Assembly: GCF_040802235.1 (NCBI RefSeq)
Contig: NC_133161.1
Location: forward strand, 108,579,001-108,643,000
Source of the DNA: Manis javanica
Lineage: Eukaryota > Chordata > Mammalia > Pholidota > Manidae
Direction: 5' to 3'
DNA length: 64,000 bases
Shown here: positions 24,280-35,255 of the stretch, in pieces
How positions within the stretch are numbered: the stretch's first letter is position 1
How the letters are laid out: each line of letters starts with the position of its first letter
Translations under genes and position numbers: made by a program
The notes under the pieces: generated by a model
Databases searched by the model: none
What the model was told of the DNA's origin: nothing
The model's input: the letters and a program-made list of their open reading frames with translations, nothing else

Positions 24280-27200
24280 GAATACATATTTATTGCAAAA
24301 AATCATATAAAATACAGATAAGCAAAAAGGAAAATAAAGCTGCTCATAGATCCACCATCAAGATAATTACCACTAACATTTTGCTGTATTTCCTCCCATG
24401 TTTATAGGGTACATAATATAAATATACATGACCGAAATGGATCATGCTATATTTTAGAACTCTTTTCCTCTGTATTAGTCATCTGTTCTTGTGTAAAAAA
24501 TTACCTGAAAACTTAGTGACTTGAAGCAATGAGCCTTTATTATCTCACACAGTTTCTGTAGGTCAGGAATCCAGGAGTTGTTTGGCTAGAGTTTCTCGCT
24601 CGGTTCTCTCAAGAAGTTGGCTGGTGCTGGTGGCTTTGTTCCCAGGATGGGTCACTCATGTGCCTGTCAAGGTGGAGTTTCCTGTGGGCAGAGGGGCTCT
24701 GGTCTTCTGAGAGGACCTCCCATGGGACCTGAGTGTCTTCATGGCCCAGCACTGGCTTTACCCAGAGTGAAGGATTCAGGGCAGGAGCTGCCTGTCCTTG
24801 ATGGCCTAGCCTCAAAGTCACAGTCCATCATTCCTGCAACACCTGTTAGGCACACAGGCTCGACCTGTTGGCATGGGTGGGACTGCACAGGGGTCCCTGC
24901 CAGTGGTGGGGCTCATAGGAGGCCCTCTAGAGGGTGGCCACCACATGCTCTTTACGTAGTACCTCATGGATGCCTTTCCATGCCAATAGAGACAAATCCA
25001 TTTTGTCTTTTTTAGTGTTTGCATATAAATGAAGCATAATTTATTTAACCAAGTCCCTGCAGTTGTATGTAGGTTATGTCCCAGTTTTTTATTCTAGAAA
25101 GAGTAATCTGGAATATCCCTCACTAAACAGGTCAGTTTATTCCCTAGAGGTAAATTTAAAGAAAACCTAGTCATGCTTGTCAGTTAGTTCCTTGAGCCAC
25201 AAGGGCCGAGGACGCCAGTCAGGACACAGACTGAGGTCTCCTGGTCTGCTCTCACAGATGCCCGCCTCTCTCCCCAGAAGATGGCAAGCTTGTGTGCCAA
25301 GGCACGTTAGCCTGTTGTCAGGAAGCTCTGTTTTTTTAGAAACGAGGAGAAAACATGCTGACCAACCCCTCCAGGGCAGCCCGTAAGCAGTGAAGATGTG
25401 GTGCTCCTGGGCGTCTGCCCTAAGGCCCTGCTTCTCCTGCCTCTGCTCTCTGGGCAGCTCTCATCCTGCTGTGCCCCCCACCCATGCCAGGACATGGAGG
25501 CATACAGGAGGGCTGGCTCTGGAGGCCTTGGGGGGGATGTGGGAATGTTGGACCCCTCCTGTCCTCATTGCAACCTGAATACAAGGAGGTAGCCCCAGGA
25601 AAAGGCTTGGGGAGGGATCTTCAGGAAGCCAGAAAGGGGCTGTGGCCCCCACCCAGGCCTTTCCACTCCCGCTTCCCAGAGGACAGAGCTGGGGGCTCTG
25701 AGGCTCTCCCGTGCTATGTGCTTGGGCCAGGAGAGGGGCAGCTGCTTCTTTATCTGGCTGGTCTGAAGTGACACCCACTCCAAACCAGGCAGTAAGTCCT
25801 GCCTCCGCGTGCAGTGGCTCTTGGCCAGGGTGTGACCTGTCATGCATGGGTGTCTGGTGAAGCCATTTTTGCTCTATTTTGGGAAAGGGACTAATCCTGT
25901 CAAAGACTTTCTTGGGGGTGACCACCTGGTCATTGGCAGGAGGGCCTGGCATTCCACCAAGCTACCATCCTGCAGACTGTTAATTTGGGAAGGCCTTGGC
26001 AGGTGCCATGTGCCCAGGGTGTGACAAGGCCACTTCCAGCACAGAGCCTTGTCACTGGCCCCTCCCCACCCCCAACCCCACTCCTGCAGTCCAGCCTCTC
26101 AAGGAGGGGTCTCAGCTCAACACACTGAGAGCTTTGGGCCCTGAGAGCCAGGGAGTGGGGCCCCTGGGCAAATGCTGGGAGCCTTGTGGGCTTTCGAGCC
26201 CATCCCAGTGCTCTGGGGGATACTGTGAGCCCTGACATGTGTCCAGCTGCAGCCTGGCCCTGTGCTCCTGGGCCTGAGGGTGGCTGTGCACCCAGGGTGA
26301 CCCCAGGTGCCCACATACACCAAGGAAGAGCATCTACCACCCACCAACCCAGACCTGCCATGAGGATCCCAGGGAAGCCACGATGGGAGAGCCTGAGAGC
26401 CAGGGGCACCAGGCATCTTCTGGCTCCTCCCTGCACATCCCAGGCCAGCACCAGGAGCCAGGGGTCTGGGGGAATGACCCTGTTAGGTGGCTGCAGTGGC
26501 CCACCACCTGCCAGGAGCATGGGAGAGCCATTCAGGCAGGAATACCCCAGTTTGGCGTAGCCATGAGCCCTGGAGATGTGTCTGTGACCTCTTGGTGAGC
26601 AGGTGAGAGTGTAGGTGTTGGGACAGACAGACTCTGTCTGCACTTTGTTCTCCCAAGGCCTGACCTGGGGGAAGAGGAGGCCTCTTCAGGACCCTGAGAG
26701 GGCAGCATCCCACATTTCCTGGGCTGCTCACGCTGGTTTGCATAGATATCCAGCATGAGACTTGTAAGAGACTTTTAGAGGTGGGGTCCTGGCTCCAGGA
26801 AGGGCTGGAGGCCCGGCCCTGAAATGGAGCAGGAGGCAGCCTTTTGGGCTGAGGAGGTGGACTCAGAGGCAGTGCTTGGGTTCAAACTCAGTGGTGAGCC
26901 TCCTGGCTCTTGCTTGGGAAGGTATTCCTCTGAACTATCTGTTCATTAGTCAGAAAAGGAAGTAATAACATACCTGTGCTCTGGGGTGACTGAGCATTAG
27001 GGGGCACCACAGAGTGTCCTGACCTACAGCGCCTGCTCCTGGGGGTTCACAGGGGGTCAAGGCAAAGCTCCACTCCCATGACTTGAACCCACCAACCTGC
27101 CTTGAGGGCTGAGGGCACTTGCAGGTCAGAGTGCCCTCCTTCTGGGGCTGGATGCTGGCCAAGTGTGGCATCTGTAGCCTGGATGCACTGAAGGAAGAGA

Positions 27201-27880
27201 CTCACAGCCACCATGGTGTCAATCCCCACAAGAGGCAAGGTCTGCCGGCCATGTCAGCCTGTGGCCACCAAGAGTTGTGGGTACCCACCAGCTTCCAGCA
27301 GCCCTCCCCACCCTCCCCAACCAGAGATGGCCAGGGATGTGTACCAGCTAGGGTCGCATGGTATGGACATGGGATCCTGCAGTGCCTGCTGGGACAGGAC
27401 ACAGTGTGAGGGCTGAAGAACAGGCATCTCCTGCACCATCCTCACTGCCCAGGGACAAACCCTCCCAAAGTAGGGGCCCCCACAGCCTGAGGGAGAATGC
27501 AGACCTGCTTTCACAGAATTCCATATGAAATCCAGATTTTTCTGTAAAAGTGTATCTATTCAAATGTTGGCAGCAAATTTAAGCTTTTGAGAATATTGTA
27601 CAGGATAAAGCAGAGCCACAGGCTAAGTGCAACCTCATTGGCAGAATGGAATCAAGTTTTCCCTAAGGTCCCATCTTATGGTTTCACCCACAGTCAGACA
27701 AACCCTTGGGAGATCTGTACACCTGTTGAAAGCCCCAGGCCTTGTGTACCAGCATTTGGGCATTGTTGGTGGGCTGGGTCCCTGAGTCTTCACTGTCCTG
27801 GGGTGCTTACATGCTTGAGTGGCCCTTTCTGTACAGCAGAATTGCAGGAATGAAATTGCTGCATTAAACTAAATGTTGGT
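24280..27880. other. Single-copy non-coding segment, possibly GCK intron 1 or 5' flank
   Basis: About 3.6 kb, G+C-rich from 25200 to 27500. An LTR-like repeat covers about 24470-24960 and a MIR-like fragment about 26870-27005. I searched it by eye for the islet and liver first exons of GCK (short coding exons ending in phase 0 before GT) and found no convincing match. Long open frames here, for example 237 codons at 25930-26643 on the minus strand, have no recognisable domain. Confidence 0.5.
24470..24960 (+). repeat. Old interspersed repeat, LTR-like (family not determined)
   Basis: Begins with a stretch like the common mammalian repeat that contains 'cttagtgacttgaagcaat' and 'tttattatctcacac', followed by G+C-rich text ending GGTGGCCACCACA at about 24950. 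The overall pattern (A+T-rich start, internal CTGTAGGTCAGGAATC, CACA end) resembles mammalian MaLR/MER-type repeats. I cannot name the family with confidence. Confidence 0.5.
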
Positions 27881-29247
27881 ACAACAATTAGTTACTAAGC
27901 AGATGCAAAATCAACTAAACTACCCCCAAAGTCAATCAAGGGATAGACAAAGAGTACAGAATATGATACCTAACATATAAAGAATGGAGGAGAGAGAAAA
28001 AGGAGGAAGGAAAAAAAATGAACCTTTAGGTTGTGTTTGTAATAGCGTATGAAGTGAGTTAATTTAGACTGTTAGATAGTAAGGTTATTACCCTTCAATG
28101 CTTGGTAACCACAAATCTAAAGCCTGCAATGGCAATAAGTACATACCTATTAATAATCACCCTAAATGTAAATGGTCTGAATGCACCAATCAAAAGACAT
28201 ACAGTTACTGAATGGACAAAAAAAACAAAGCCCATCTATATGCTGCCTACAAGAGACTCACTTCAAACCCAAAGACATATGCAGAATGAAAGTGAAGGGA
28301 TGGAAAAAGATATTTCATGCAACTAATAGGGAGAAAAAAGCAGGAGTTACAGTACATGTATCAGACAAAAAAGGGTTCAAAACAAAGAAAGTCACAGGAG
28401 ACAATGAAGGACATTACATAATGATAAAGGGGTCAGTCCAACAAGAGGATATAACTATTATAAATATCTATGCACCCAACACAGGAGCACCTACATATGT
28501 GAAACAAATACTAACAGAATTAAAAGGGGAAATAGAATGCAATGCATTTCATTTCAGGAGACTTCAACACACCACTCAATCCAAAGGACAGATCAAACAG
28601 ACAGAAAATAAGCAAAGAGACAGAGGCACTGAACAACATATTAAAACAGATGGATCTAATGGACATCTACAGAACACTCTATCCAAAAGCAACAGGATAC
28701 ACATTCTTCTCAAGTGCACATGGAACATTTTCAAGAATAGATCATATACTAGGCCACAAAAAGAGCCTCAGTATATTCAAAAAGACTGAAATTGTACCAA
28801 CCAGCTTCCCAGATCACAAATGTATGAAACTAGAAATAAATTACACAAAGAAAATGAAAAAGCCCACAAACACATGGAGGCTTAATAACATGCTCCTAAA
28901 TAATCAATGGATCAGTGACCAAATTAAAAGACAGATCAAGCAATATATGGAGACAATGACAATAATTCAACACTGCAAAATCTGAGGGATGCAGTGAAAG
29001 CTGGGCTAACAGGGAAGTATATTGCAATACAGGCCTACCTCAGGAAAGAAGAACAATCCCATATAAGCAGTCTAAACTCACAATTAACAAAACTAGAAAA
29101 GGAAGAACAAATGAGGCCTAAAGCCAGTAGAAGGAGGGACATAATAAAGATTAGAGCAGAAATAAATAAAATCGGGAAGAATAAAATAATAGAAAGCATC
29201 AATGAAAGCAGGAGATGGTTCTTCAAGAAAAAAAAAAAACAGAATAG
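27880..29247 (+). mobile_element. Host L1 (sense), 5' half, interrupted
   Basis: 5'-truncated L1 starting in the ORF1/ORF2 inter-region (boundary uncertain, 27864-27900). It carries the endonuclease domain: fragments 28102-28326, 28181-28789 and 28542-28985, with G-D-F-N intact near 28555 but in a different frame from the preceding part. It is interrupted at 29247 by a nested insertion and resumes at 32185. The 17-base AAAAAAAAACAGAATAG occurs at 29231-29247 and again at 32185-32201. Confidence 0.88.
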
Positions 29248-30370
29248 AACCATCAATAGAACAAAAAGGAACCCTACAGTATGGGAGAATATATTTGAAA
29301 ATGACACATCCGATAAAGGCTTGACATCCAGAATATATAAAGAGCTCACACGCCTCGACAAACAAAAAACAAATAACCCAATTAAAAAATGGGCAGAGGA
29401 ACTGAACAGACAGTTCTCTAAAAAAGAAATACAGATGGCCAAGAGACACATGAAAAGATGCTCCACATCGCTAATTATCAGAGAAATGCAAATTAAAACT
29501 ACAATGAGGTATCACCTCACACCAGTAAGGATAGCTGCCATCCAAAAGACAAACAACAACAAATGTTGGCAAGGCTGTGGAGAAAGGGGAACCTTCCTAC
29601 ACTGCTGGTGGGAATGTAAATTAGTTCAACCATTGTGGAAAGCAGTATGGAGGTTCATCAAAATGCTCAAAACAGACCTACCATTTGACCCAGGAATTCC
29701 ATTCCTAGGAATTTACCCTAAGAATGCAGCAATCAAGTTTGAGAAAGACAGATGCACCCCTATGTTTATCGCAGCACTATTTACAATAGCCAAGAATTGG
29801 AAGCAACCTACATGTCCATAGGTAGATGAATGGATAAAGAAGATGTGGTACATATACACAATGGAATACTACTCAGCCATAAGAAGTGGAAAAATCCAAC
29901 CATTTGCAGCAACATGGATGGAGCTGGAGAGTATTATGCTCAGTGAAATAAGCCAAGTGGAGAAAGAGAAATACTAAATGATTTCACTCATCTGAGGAGT
30001 ATAGGAACAAAGGAAAAACTGAGGGAACAAAACAGCAGTGGAATTACAGAACCCAAAAATGGACTAACAGGTACCAAAGGGAAAGGAACTGGGGAGGATG
30101 GGTGGGCAGGGAGGGATAAGGGGGGGGAGAGAAGAAGTGGGGTATTAAGATTAGCATGCATGGGGGGAGGGAGAAAGAGGAGGGTGGGCTGCACAACACA
30201 GAGGACAAGTAGTGACTCTACAACATTTTGCTAAGCTGATGGACAGTAACCGTAATGTGGTTGTTAGGGGGGACCTGATATAGGGGAGAGCATAGTAAAC
30301 ATAGTATTCTTCATGTAAGTATAGATTAAAAATTAAAAAAAAAAAGAAAGAAAGAAAGAAAGAAAGAAAA
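29248..30370 (+). mobile_element. 5'-truncated L1 3' end inside the composite insertion
   Basis: Starts within ORF2 at coding sequence for T-I-N-R-T-K-R-N-P and continues open to 29821 in frame with the joined upstream host L1 by chance. It then runs through the 3' UTR with its G-rich tract (about 30088-30125) to an A-run and an AAAG microsatellite (30335-30369). Confidence 0.88.
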
Positions 30371-30559
30371 GGGGGATTACTCCCTTATAGGATAAAACTA
30401 TTGGTAAATCAAAGATCAACACATGCTTTAAATATCCTTAATGTTGATCACTTAAAGAGTGTCAGATGATCAGCAATGGAGGTACTCTTTTCTGATAATA
30501 TTCCTTTCTCTTAATAATAATAAAAAAAAAAGCAGTTACTGTGTGCTGACCTCCAATGA

Positions 30560-30690
30560 GTTCTGCACAGTGGTATAGAGGGCATGTCAAAGTGTGGGCA
30601 AAGGGTCTGTTTGTTTCTATGCAGAAGATCAAGGCCTAGCTTGGATACCCAGAAAATGAACTAAGATACGATATGAGGAGGAGCTTCCAG
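30560..30690 (+). pseudogene. Possible retroviral integrase C-terminal remnant
   Basis: Translation in one frame gives a V-K-V-W-A-K-G-S-V-C stretch followed by A-W-I-P-R-K, the order of residues expected at the very C-terminus of betaretroviral integrase, just before env. It is short, ends in stops, and was identified by eye only. Confidence 0.45.
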
Positions 30691-30851
30691 CATCAGCACT
30701 CTCTGGAGGACTTGTGCCGGGGGATGATCATCAAAAAGCCTCCACAGGGATCCGGACGATGCTGCGGTTGTGGCTGCATCCAGCCCACCGTCTCCTGGAT
30801 TTGACATAGGAATGAGGAGGGAGATGTCTAGGCTGGCATGTACATACGAAT

Positions 30852-31211
30852 TTGACCGGATCTGTACTGTTGGAACTCAACCAGGAGTTGGGAGGGGTGC
30901 AAGGTGTAGCACTCCAAAATCTTATGACTATAGACTATCTACAGTTAAAAGAACATATGGGATGTGAACAGATCCCAGAAATGGGCTGCTTTAATTTGTC
31001 TGATTTCTCTCAGACTGTTCAAGTACAGTTGAACAATATCCATCATATCATAGACAAATTTTCACAAATGCCTAGGGTGCATAAATGGTTTTCTTGGCTT
31101 CACTGGAGATGGATGGTAATTATAGATTTGCTTTGTTTATGTCACCGTATTCCTATTATGTTAATATGTGTGTGCAAATTAGTTAGTAGTTTAAAACCTA
31201 TACATACTTAA
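30852..31211 (+). pseudogene. Retroviral Env transmembrane-subunit remnant (119 codons)
   Basis: The open frame contains the L-Q-N heptad start, a C-x7-C cysteine pair, a second heptad stretch, a tryptophan-rich membrane-proximal part (W-F-S-W-L-H-W-R-W) and a hydrophobic segment of about 25 residues taken as the membrane span, then a stop at 31209-31211. There is no fusion peptide or surface subunit upstream, only about 170 bp from the integrase-like remnant. It therefore cannot make a functional envelope. The copy at 15010-15372 is the same region with a broken frame. Confidence 0.75.
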
Positions 31212-31507
31212 GGTACTCTACAAGAAGATATGTCAAAGAAATAATCAATCCTCCCATGTTTCCTTCCATATGCTACATCTGTAGCTTTTCTTCTTTCTTC
31301 CTAATTACAACCCTTAAATAGAATTCGTGCCTCATATCGAATTTACCGAGTATCATAATTCCTCCAGGTGGTAAAGATACCTCGAGACAAGTGCTGGGCA
31401 TAGAAGCCACAGGGCATAAATCTGCAAAGAAGTAAAAAGCTAACCTTTGCAAACAATATGGCTTCTCTCTCACTTACCAACTTTACATTTCCCTGTATGG
31501 CCCCGTA

Positions 31508-31578
31508 AGATGACTGGTTAGCCAGAGACGGGTAAGATTCCTCAAGGGAGGAACAACCTAAGACAGGCACAGTCACAG
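31508..31578 (+). ncRNA. CTE-like nuclear export RNA motif in ERV copy 2
   Basis: Outer stem TGACTG (31511-31516) with CAGTCA (31570-31575); inner hairpin TTCCTC (31538-31543), loop AAGG, GAGGAA (31548-31553). Between the stems face the strands GACGGGTAAGA (31527-31537) and AACCTAAGACAGG (31555-31567). These two strands are the hallmark of the NXF1/TAP-binding loop of the D-type retrovirus CTE, which exports unspliced RNA. The location between env and polypurine tract agrees. One loop, not two, is visible. The structure was inferred by eye. Confidence 0.82.
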
Positions 31579-31835
31579 GGGGGCCATCAGGTGAGAATTT
31601 GGGGATCAACAGAGGTGAGGCTCAGAACCTCACCCCCCCTGCTTTGAGAGAAATCTTCTGCATCCGTGGATGTTTTGCTGCCCTTGTCTAGCCTGGATTA
31701 ATACTTAGTCCATAGGCACACACCTGATCATCTACATTTGCCCTCTTACAGCACTAAACTATGTTTCTACCTTTATCTTGCATCTACCTACCACTTCAGC
31801 ATTTTATTAAAAATAATAATAATAATAATAATAAT

Positions 31836-31846
31836 AAAGGGAGAAA
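31836..31846 (+). other. Polypurine tract of ERV copy 2
   Basis: AAAGGGAGAAA immediately before the LTR start TGTGGGATC at 31847; same arrangement as in the other copy. Confidence 0.75.
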
Positions 31847-32170
31847 TGTGGGATCAACATATAAATCAAGTACAAAAATTAAATGAATATTCATATTTGA
31901 CCTGATTGTTTATAGGTCATAATGTGTGATCAAAACCGATAGTTTCTGTGATGAATGCCCTTGTACTGTTCACCATGTAAGAATTTATTCACTATGTAAG
32001 AATTCATTCACCATGTAAGAACTTGTTCGTTATGCTTCAGAAGATTGGAGACTGACGAGAATTAGACTTGAGATGGATTAATGATTGTACATTGAGCATT
32101 GACCCTCCTATACTGAATTTTATTGTTGTTAACAACCATTTGATCAATAAATATGAGAGATGCCCTCTCA
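31847..32170 (+). repeat. ERV LTR (U3-R) ending at its poly(A) site
   Basis: Starts TGTGGG after the polypurine tract. It contains three imperfect 20-bp direct repeats around TTCACYATGTAAGAA (31969-32030) and ends about 20 nt after AATAAA (32146-32151), where an A-run begins. No U5 follows, so this is the end of a polyadenylated transcript rather than a complete integrated LTR. Confidence 0.8.
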
Positions 32171-32184
32171 AAAAACAAACAAAC

Positions 32185-35100
32185 AAAAAAAAACAGAATA
32201 GATAAACCCCTAGCCAGACTTATCAAGAAAAAAAGTGTGTACACACATAAACAGAAACAGAAATGAGAAAGGAAAAATCACTACAGACACCATAGAAATA
32301 CAAAGAATTATGAGAGAATACTATGAAAACATATATGCTAACAAACTGGATAACGAAGAAGAAATGGACAACTTTCTAGAAAAATACAACCTTCCAAGGC
32401 TGACCCAGGAAGAAACAGAAAATCTGAACAGACCAATTACCAGCAATGAAATTGAACTGGTAATCAAAAAACTACCTAAGAACAAACCCCTGGACCAGAT
32501 GATTTCACTGCTGAGTCTCATCAAACATGTGGTGAAGACCTAATACCCACCCTCCTTAATATTTTCCATAAAGTAGAAGAGGAAGGAATACTCCCAAACT
32601 CGTTCTATGAAGCCAACATCATGCTAATACCAAAACCAGGCAAAGAAAACACACACACACACACACAAAAGAAAATTACAGGCCAACATCCCTGAAGAAC
32701 ATAGATGCAAAAATACTCAACAAAATATTAGCAAACCAAATTAAAAAATACATCAAAAAGATTATCCATCATGATTAAGTGGGATTCATCCCAGGGATGC
32801 AAGGATGGTACAACATTAAAAAATCCATCAACATTCAACACATCAACCAAAAAAAAGGACAAAAATCACATGATCATCTCTATAGACACTGAAAAAGCAT
32901 TTGACAAAATTCAGCATCCACTCATGATAAAACGTCTCAACAAAATGGGTATAGAGGACAAGTAACTCAACATAATAAAGGCCATATATGACAAACCCAC
33001 AGCCAACATTATACTGAACAGCAAGAAGCTGAAAGCTTTTCTTTTAAGATCGGGAACAAGACAGGGATGCCCACTCTCCCTGCTTTTATTCAACATAGTA
33101 ACCAGAGGTCGTAGCCACGGCCATCAGACAACACAAAGAAATAAAAGGCATCCAGATTGGCAAGGAAGAAGTTAAACTGTCCCTGTTTGAAGATGATATG
33201 ATATTGTACATAAAAAAAACCCTAAAGAATCCACTCCAAAACTACTAGATCTAATATCTGAATTCAGCAAAGTTGCAGGATAAAAAACTAATACACAGAA
33301 ATCTGTTGCATTCCTATACATTAACAATGAACTAGCAGAAAGAGAAATCAGGAAAACAATTCCATTCACAATTGCATCAAAAAGAATGAAAAACCTAGGA
33401 ATGAACCTAATGAAGGAAGTGAAAGAACTATACTCTGAAAACTACAAGACACACATGAGAGAAATTAAAGATGATACCAATAAATGTAAACGCATCCTGT
33501 GCTCATTGATAGGAAGAATTAATATTATCAAAATGGCCATCCTGCCTAAAGCAATCTACAGATTCAAGGTAATCCTTATCAAAATACCAACAGCATTTGT
33601 CAATGAACTAGAGCAAACAGTTCTAAAATTCACATGGAACCACAAAAGATCCCAAATAGCCAAAGTAATTCTGAGAAGGAGGAATAAAGTGGGTTGAATT
33701 ATGCTCCCTGACTTCAAGCTCTACTACAAAGCCACAGTGATCAAGACAATTTGGTACTGGCACAAGAACAGACCCATAGACCAATGGAACAGACTAAAGA
33801 GCCCAGATATAAACCTAAACATATATATATGGTCAATTAATATATGATAAAGGAGCCATAGATATACAATGGGGAAATGACAGCCTCTTCAACAGCTGTT
33901 GTTGGCAAAACTGGACAGCTACATGCAAGAGAATGAAACTGGATTTTTTAACCCCATACACTAAAGTAAACTCAAAAGGGATCAAAGACCTGAATGTAAG
34001 TCATGAAATCATAAAACTCTTAGAAAAAAACATAGGCAAAATTCTCTTCAACATAAACATGAACAACTTCTTCATGAACATATCTCTCTGGGCAAGGGAA
34101 ACAAAAGCAAAAATGAACAAGAGGGACTATATCAAACTAAAACGCTTCTGTACAGCAAAGGACACCATTCTGTACAGCAAAGGATATCCTACAGTATCAG
34201 AGAATATATTCATAAATGACATATCTGATAAGGGCTTGACATACAAATTATATAAAGAGTTCACACACCTCAACAAACAAAAAGCAAATAAGCCAATTAA
34301 AAAATGGGTAGAGGAGCTGAACAGACAGTTCTCCAAAGAAGAAATTCAGATGGCCAACAGACACATGAAAAGATGCTCCACATCACTAATTATCAGAGAA
34401 ATGCAAATTAAAACCACAATGAGATATCACCTCACACCAATAAGGATGGCCACCATCCAAAAGAGAAACAACAACAAATGTTGGCGAGAATGTGGAGAAA
34501 GGGGAACCCTCCCACACTGCTGGTGGGAATGTAAACTAATTCAACCATTGTGGAAAGCAGTATGGAGGTTCTTCAAAAGGCTAAAAATAGAAATATCATT
34601 TGACCCAGGAATTCCACTCCTAGGAATTTACCCTAAGAATTCAGGAGCCCAGTTTGAAAAAGAAAGATAGATTCACCCCTATGTTTATTGCAGCACTATT
34701 TACAATAACCAAGAAATGGAAGCAACCTAAGTGTACATCAGTAGATGAATGGATAAAGAAGATGTGGTACATATACACAATGGAATATTATTCAGCCATA
34801 AGAAGAATATAAATCCCAGCATTTGCAACAAAATGGATGGGGCTAGAGGGTATTATGCTCAGTGAAATAAGCCAGGCAGAGAAAGACAAGTGCCAGAAGA
34901 TTTCACTCATATGTGGAGTATAATAACAGAGCAAAAACTGAAGGAACAAAACAGCAGCAGACTCACAGAACCCAAGAATGGACTAACAGTTACCAAAGGG
35001 AGAGGGACTGGGGAGGATGGGTGGGAAGGGAGGGATAAGGGGGGAAAAGGGGCATTATAATTAGCATACATAATGTAGTGGGGGGGACTTGGGAAAGGCA

Positions 35101-35255
35101 GTATAGCTCTGAAAAGACGAGTAATGATTCTACAGCATCTTACTACACTGATGGACAGTGACTGTAATGTGGTATGTGGTGGGGACTTGATAATGGGGGT
35201 GTCTAGTAACCATAATGCTGCTCATGTAATTGTACATTAATAATAGCAAAAGAAA
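32185..35255 (+). mobile_element. Host L1 (sense), 3' half
   Basis: Continuation of the L1 from 27880-29247: ORF2 from the RT domain to the C-terminus, then 3' UTR and an A-rich tail (35240-35258). Open pieces are 32235-32543, 32771-32965, 33386-33697 and 33933-34670. The RT box reads F-E-D-D (33186-33197) instead of F-A-D-D. A one-base gain near 33098-33115 shifts the frame after L-L-F-N-I-V. A CA microsatellite interrupts the frame at 32649-32667. Both RT lesions are shared with the L1 at 36577-39853. Confidence 0.9.

Larger units (their letters stand above)
30371..32170 (+). mobile_element. ERV-derived retroposon copy 2
   Basis: In order: a short integrase C-terminus-like remnant (about 30560-30690), Env TM remnant (30852-31211), an untranslated segment with a CTE-like motif (31508-31578), an AAT microsatellite (31810-31837), a polypurine tract (31836-31846), and LTR U3-R (31847-32170) ending at AATAAA (32146-32151). 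The Env surface subunit, over 1 kb in retroviruses of this type, is missing. The copy is colinear with the minus-strand copy at 13451-15372 but extends further 5' and has a single LTR end. Confidence 0.82.
29248..32184 (+). mobile_element. Composite L1-ERV insertion nested in an L1
   Basis: A 2.9-kb insertion between two identical 17-bp copies of AAAAAAAAACAGAATAG (29231-29247, 32185-32201). The left part (29248-30370) is a 5'-truncated L1 3' end with an A-rich, AAAG-expanded tail. The right part (30371-32170) is ERV-derived sequence ending at its LTR poly(A) signal and an A/C-rich tail. One duplication brackets both parts. This fits a single insertion of an L1 transcript that read through into an adjacent ERV (3' transduction). 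An independent ERV insertion into the L1 tail is the alternative. Confidence 0.75.

Noticed and set aside
26563-26596. Short ATG frame followed by GTGAGC, considered as a GCK first exon
   Set aside because: Frame at the donor is incompatible with exon 2 phase, and there is no resemblance to known N-termini.
25930-26643. 237-codon minus-strand open frame
   Set aside because: Lies in G+C-rich non-coding sequence with several overlapping open frames on both strands; composition-driven, no domain, no splice context.
31343-31609. 88-codon open frame on the strand opposite to the ERV, also present in copy 1 (14609-14875)
   Set aside because: It lies antisense across the CTE-like RNA motif and adjacent non-coding sequence. 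Its presence in both copies follows from their common origin.
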